Assembly (NCBI GenBank): GCA_002402275.1 | Contig: DHFN01000132.1 | Span: forward strand, 1 to 7,211 | DNA from: Anaerolineales bacterium UBA4823 | GTDB lineage: Bacteria; Chloroflexota; Anaerolineae; Anaerolineales; UBA4823 | Reading direction: 5' to 3' | DNA: 7,211 bases | In this document: positions 5,261 to 7,211 of the stretch, piece after piece | Layout of the letters: each line of letters opens with the position of its first letter | How positions within the stretch are numbered: the first letter of the stretch is position 1 | Translations under genes and position numbers: made by a program | The notes under the pieces: generated by a model | The model's input: the letters and a program-made list of their open reading frames with translations, nothing else | Databases searched by the model: none | What the model was told of the DNA's origin: nothing

Positions 5261-5584
5261 TTACAATTCCTCGTAAGTTTCCATGGGGATTAGGAATACT
5301 GTTGCACCACCGATCGTGATTGGCGTTGAGATTGGGATTGGTAATGGTGCACTTTCTAAAGGCGTTGTGACATATTCGGTTCGCTGACGGCATTCTTTCT
5401 TAATGATCTCGATCATTTGGTCAACTTGAGTATCTAACAACTTAACAAAAAGAGTAGAATTCTTTTGCGCCAATAAACCCCCTATTGTCGCAATACTTAC
5501 AACGTCTATGCCAATTTTCTGCATGGCACTTATGGTTTTCTTCTCGTCTTGACTTTGGATAATTACAATACCAAGATAATACAT
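5261..5584 (-). CDS. PII-like cyclic-di-AMP receptor paralogue, long form (PstA/DarA family, DUF970)
   Basis: The 107-residue protein is close to the usual PstA length of about 109. It has the ferredoxin-like PII fold pattern: MYYLGIVIIQSQD strand, helix, VVSIATIGGLLAQKNSTLFVKLL, helix MIEIIKKECRQRTEYV, a long Pro-rich loop, then GGATVFLIP at residues 92-100. The GGATVF strand and the Asn of QKNST are kept. The positions matching PstA Arg26 and Thr28 are Asp27 and Val29, and Phe36 is Leu37, so its ligand pocket appears altered. It is first in a two-gene unit with the short paralogue. No Shine-Dalgarno is visible before the ATG at 5584; the start is supported by the opening strand's alignment with family members. 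A strong -10 box lies about 35 bases upstream. Confidence 0.85.
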   Translation of the reverse strand: MYYLGIVIIQSQDEKKTISAMQKIGIDVVSIATIGGLLAQKNSTLFVKLLDTQVDQMIEIIKKECRQRTEYVTTPLESAPLPIPISTPITIGGATVFLIPMETYEEL

Positions 5585-5618
5585 AGATAATCAAATGTAA
5601 AATTATTTTCGTGATTTT

Positions 5619-5624
5619 ATTATA
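5619..5624 (-). promoter_or_regulatory. -10 box for the c-di-AMP receptor pair
   Basis: A perfect TATAAT on the minus strand, directly preceded by TG, lies 34 bases upstream of the ATG at 5584. No good -35 is seen at 16-18 bases. Transcription would start near 5612, giving a short leader of about 28 bases with no Shine-Dalgarno. Confidence 0.5.
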
Positions 5625-5704
5625 CACTAACTTGTAATTTAGGAAATAAGTTGTTACTAAGGTTTACTCTCACGACGAAACCAATTAAACTTAGATGGGT
5701 TCTA

Positions 5705-5733
5705 TTGTTAGAATAAAACTTTTATCCTATGTT
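5705..5733 (+). promoter_or_regulatory. Candidate promoter of the maoC-PBP unit
   Basis: TTGTTA (5705-5710) and TATGTT (5728-5733) are 17 bases apart, each matching consensus at 4 of 6. An alternative pair, TTAAAC (5685-5690) and TAGAAT (5709-5714) with an 18-base spacer, is about as good. The choice decides whether the inverted repeat at 5719-5750 is transcribed. The 172-bp gap between this gene and the divergent receptor gene otherwise shows nothing clear. Confidence 0.35.
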
Positions 5734-5756
5734 AAAATAAGAGGATAAGGAGAAAA

Positions 5757-6227
5757 ATGGAAAACTTCACTCGGTCCAAAGGTTTATATTTTGAAGAATT
5801 CTCCGTAGGCCAAAAATTTTCAAGTGTTGGTAGAACAATCACGGAGCATGACATCGTTACTTTTGCGGGATTATCCGGTGATTTTAATCAAATACACACT
5901 GACGCCGAATTCAGCAAAGAGACTATTTATGGTCAAAGGATCGCTCATGGTCTTTTAGGTCTAGCCATTGCAACTGGTTTAGCCATGCGCACTGGATTTA
6001 TCGAAGGCACAGTTCTTGCATTTAGAGAGATAGATCAATGGAAATTTACGAAACCTATCTTTATTGGAGATACGATCCACGTAGAATTAGAAGTAAGTGA
6101 GACAAAAGCAATGCCACGCTTAGGGGGCGGGTCGGTTACGATTGGGGTAAGGGTCCTCAATCAACACAATGAAACCGTAATGAAAGGGAATTTTGTCACA
6201 TTAATTGCCTCTAAACCCGCAGAATAA
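5757..6227 (+). CDS. MaoC-family hotdog dehydratase/hydratase
   Basis: The 156-residue single-hotdog protein resembles (R)-specific enoyl-CoA hydratases and related MaoC-like dehydratases, which add or remove water at an acyl thioester. The opening FEEFSVGQKF and TITEHDIVTFAGLSGDFNQIHTDAEF contain the hydratase-2 motif with the expected catalytic pair Asp42 and His47 plus Asn44, followed by IAHGLLGLAIATGL over the active-site helix. The C-terminal strands (GDTIHVELEV, SVTIGVRVLNQ, VMKGNFVTLI) complete the fold. The length is typical of stand-alone MaoC proteins. The ATG at 5757 has AAGGAG 4 bases upstream. The substrate cannot be told from sequence; fatty-acid, polyhydroxyalkanoate or mesaconyl-type roles occur in the family. 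It is first in an apparent unit with the PBP gene, 13 bases downstream. Confidence 0.88.
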   Translation: MENFTRSKGLYFEEFSVGQKFSSVGRTITEHDIVTFAGLSGDFNQIHTDAEFSKETIYGQRIAHGLLGLAIATGLAMRTGFIEGTVLAFREIDQWKFTKPIFIGDTIHVELEVSETKAMPRLGGGSVTIGVRVLNQHNETVMKGNFVTLIASKPAE

Positions 6228-6240
6228 TCATTATTACACT

Positions 6241-7211
6241 ATGGACGAATTTAGCGAAGAGAAAAAACCCGATTCCGATAGTCGTTTACGACGTTTATTA
6301 TCCGATCCAGATAATGAGGCGCACGATTCAGCGGATAATGAATTCGAAATAGAACCGCGTAATCAGACCTCGTCCGGTATTAATCAAAACATTCCAGAAA
6401 ATAATCCACCTGATCAGGAGGATGTGGAGCAAGCATTCGAGGAAGGGAACATTAATCCGGAAGAAGAACAACTCAAGATTGACTTGGAATCGGACCTCAA
6501 CCAGGTTACTCACTTAGGAGATACTCCGGTGGCAGGCACACCTTTGTTGGACTCACATGGATTCCCATTGCCCAATAAATTAGGTAACCTAACTGACCAA
6601 ACCATGCGGGTCGAATCCTTGAGAGGTCAAACACTGAAAGCAGATCCTTTTCAGACTATTCCAATGGCGAATAAGGGGTATCGGGTTCAACCCAACCAGG
6701 CTCAATTTGTCTCGGCTCAAATCCCCAAGCAACCGACAAACGTACAAGTACCACCAAATTCAATTAATCATGTCAACTATATTCCGCCTCCCGAGTCACC
6801 AAGTAGCAAGACTAACGATGGATTTGATTGGAAAATGGCTGGCGGATGTTTATTACGCGCATTTATTTTTGCAATCTTCGGACTAGTTATTATTGCAGTA
6901 ATTGGTTTTTCGGTTTTAATTGTTCAGTACTACAACATTGCGCGAGGTTTACCCAATATCGAGGAGTTACAACAAAAAGCTTCTCATTTTGAAACCACTC
7001 GGATTCTTGATCGCAATGGAAACCTTCTTTATGAAATGATTGATCCGAATGCGGGGAGACGGACTTATGTAACCCTGGATAAAATCTCCCCCTATTTGGT
7101 TGCAGCAACCATTGCAACCGAGGATAAAGAATATTACAGCCATCCTGGCTACAACGTCATGGCGATACTTCGGGCATTTTATCAAAATGCTAATTCCGGA
7201 GATACTGTGTC
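6241..7211 (+). CDS. Class A penicillin-binding protein / GT51 peptidoglycan transglycosylase, N-terminal part (3' truncated by window)
   Basis: Class A PBPs polymerise lipid II outside the membrane (GT51) and usually crosslink peptides. An open frame of 323 codons runs to the right edge. Residues 1-200 are hydrophilic, rich in Asp, Glu, Asn, Gln and Pro, with no recognised domain, and should be cytoplasmic. One transmembrane helix spans about 207-228. The extracytoplasmic part has the typical LPNIEELQQKA, TRILDRNGNLLYE and YLVAATIATEDKEYYSHPGYNVMAILRA. Glu294 of EDKEYY matches the catalytic Glu of the GT51 EDxxFxxHxG motif. The transpeptidase domain lies beyond the window, so a mono-functional enzyme is possible. 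No Shine-Dalgarno precedes the ATG at 6241, 13 bases after the maoC stop; translation may depend on coupling. A TTG at 6205 in frame is an alternative but also lacks a site. Confidence 0.9.
   Translation, partial: MDEFSEEKKPDSDSRLRRLLSDPDNEAHDSADNEFEIEPRNQTSSGINQNIPENNPPDQEDVEQAFEEGNINPEEEQLKIDLESDLNQVTHLGDTPVAGTPLLDSHGFPLPNKLGNLTDQTMRVESLRGQTLKADPFQTIPMANKGYRVQPNQAQFVSAQIPKQPTNVQVPPNSINHVNYIPPPESPSSKTNDGFDWKMAGGCLLRAFIFAIFGLVIIAVIGFSVLIVQYYNIARGLPNIEELQQKASHFETTRILDRNGNLLYEMIDPNAGRRTYVTLDKISPYLVAATIATEDKEYYSHPGYNVMAILRAFYQNANSGDTV

Noticed and set aside
5259..5393. N-terminal extension of the short c-di-AMP receptor to an upstream start at 5393
   Set aside because: The extra 45 residues overlap the long paralogue in another frame and look like non-coding translation. 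The family's MKLLIAI opening begins at 5258, with a ribosome binding site.
5442..5627. 61-codon minus-strand open frame overlapping the long c-di-AMP receptor
   Set aside because: It is out of frame with the conserved receptor sequence and shows no family features.
6328..6513. 61-codon minus-strand open frame
   Set aside because: It is antisense to the disordered N-terminus of the PBP; that plus-strand frame is continuous for 323 codons and leads into conserved domains.
6890..7185. Overlapping minus-strand open frames of 75 and 72 codons
   Set aside because: They lie antisense to the membrane anchor and GT51 motif of the PBP, with no family similarity or ribosome binding site.

Overview
This is a chromosomal window from a bacterium, most likely a Chloroflexota member of the Anaerolineae type. 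Three things suggest this: the Pro/Thr-rich 'SPTPT/TATPT' spacer inside an exported foldase, moderately AT-rich sequence with ordinary AAGGAGG-type ribosome binding sites, and general family resemblance. The lineage is inferred and held with moderate confidence. I see no insertion sequence, phage gene, CRISPR array, tRNA or rRNA. The content is mostly core housekeeping.

Layout. Bases 3-1631 (+) are the C-terminal half of the chromosome-segregation ATPase SMC, cut by the left edge. A perfect 17-bp hairpin (1631-1673) separates it from a convergent minus-strand block. Read 5'->3' on the minus strand, that block is rpsF (4215-3934), ssb (3887-3492), rpsR (3465-3196), then a terminator-like hairpin and a membrane-anchored parvulin-type foldase (3108-1684). 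rpsF-ssb-rpsR is the classical S6/SSB/S18 operon. Its 5' leader folds into a hairpin with a CCG-containing bulge next to the Shine-Dalgarno, resembling the known S6:S18 autoregulatory motif. Divergent from it, behind a near-consensus promoter, is an AMMECR1-domain gene (4421-4990, +).

Convergent with AMMECR1, with one base between the stops, is a two-gene minus-strand unit (5584-5261 and 5258-4992). It encodes two different PII-like cyclic-di-AMP receptor paralogues, which appear to have kept complementary halves of the ligand-binding signature. On the plus strand follow a MaoC-type hotdog hydratase (5757-6227) and, 13 bases later, the N-terminal part of a class A penicillin-binding protein/GT51 transglycosylase (6241-7211). 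The latter has an unusually long acidic, disordered cytoplasmic N-terminus and is cut by the right edge just after its catalytic EDKEYY motif.

How the genes relate. SMC, SSB, S6 and S18 serve chromosome maintenance and translation. The foldase and the penicillin-binding protein act outside the membrane. The two c-di-AMP receptors would connect to c-di-AMP signalling, which in other bacteria is linked to cell-wall and osmotic homeostasis; whether that matters for the neighbouring PBP is only inference. I did not find a wholly unknown system. The most interesting items are the divergent receptor pair, the rpsF leader RNA, the non-canonical SSB tail and the PBP N-terminus.
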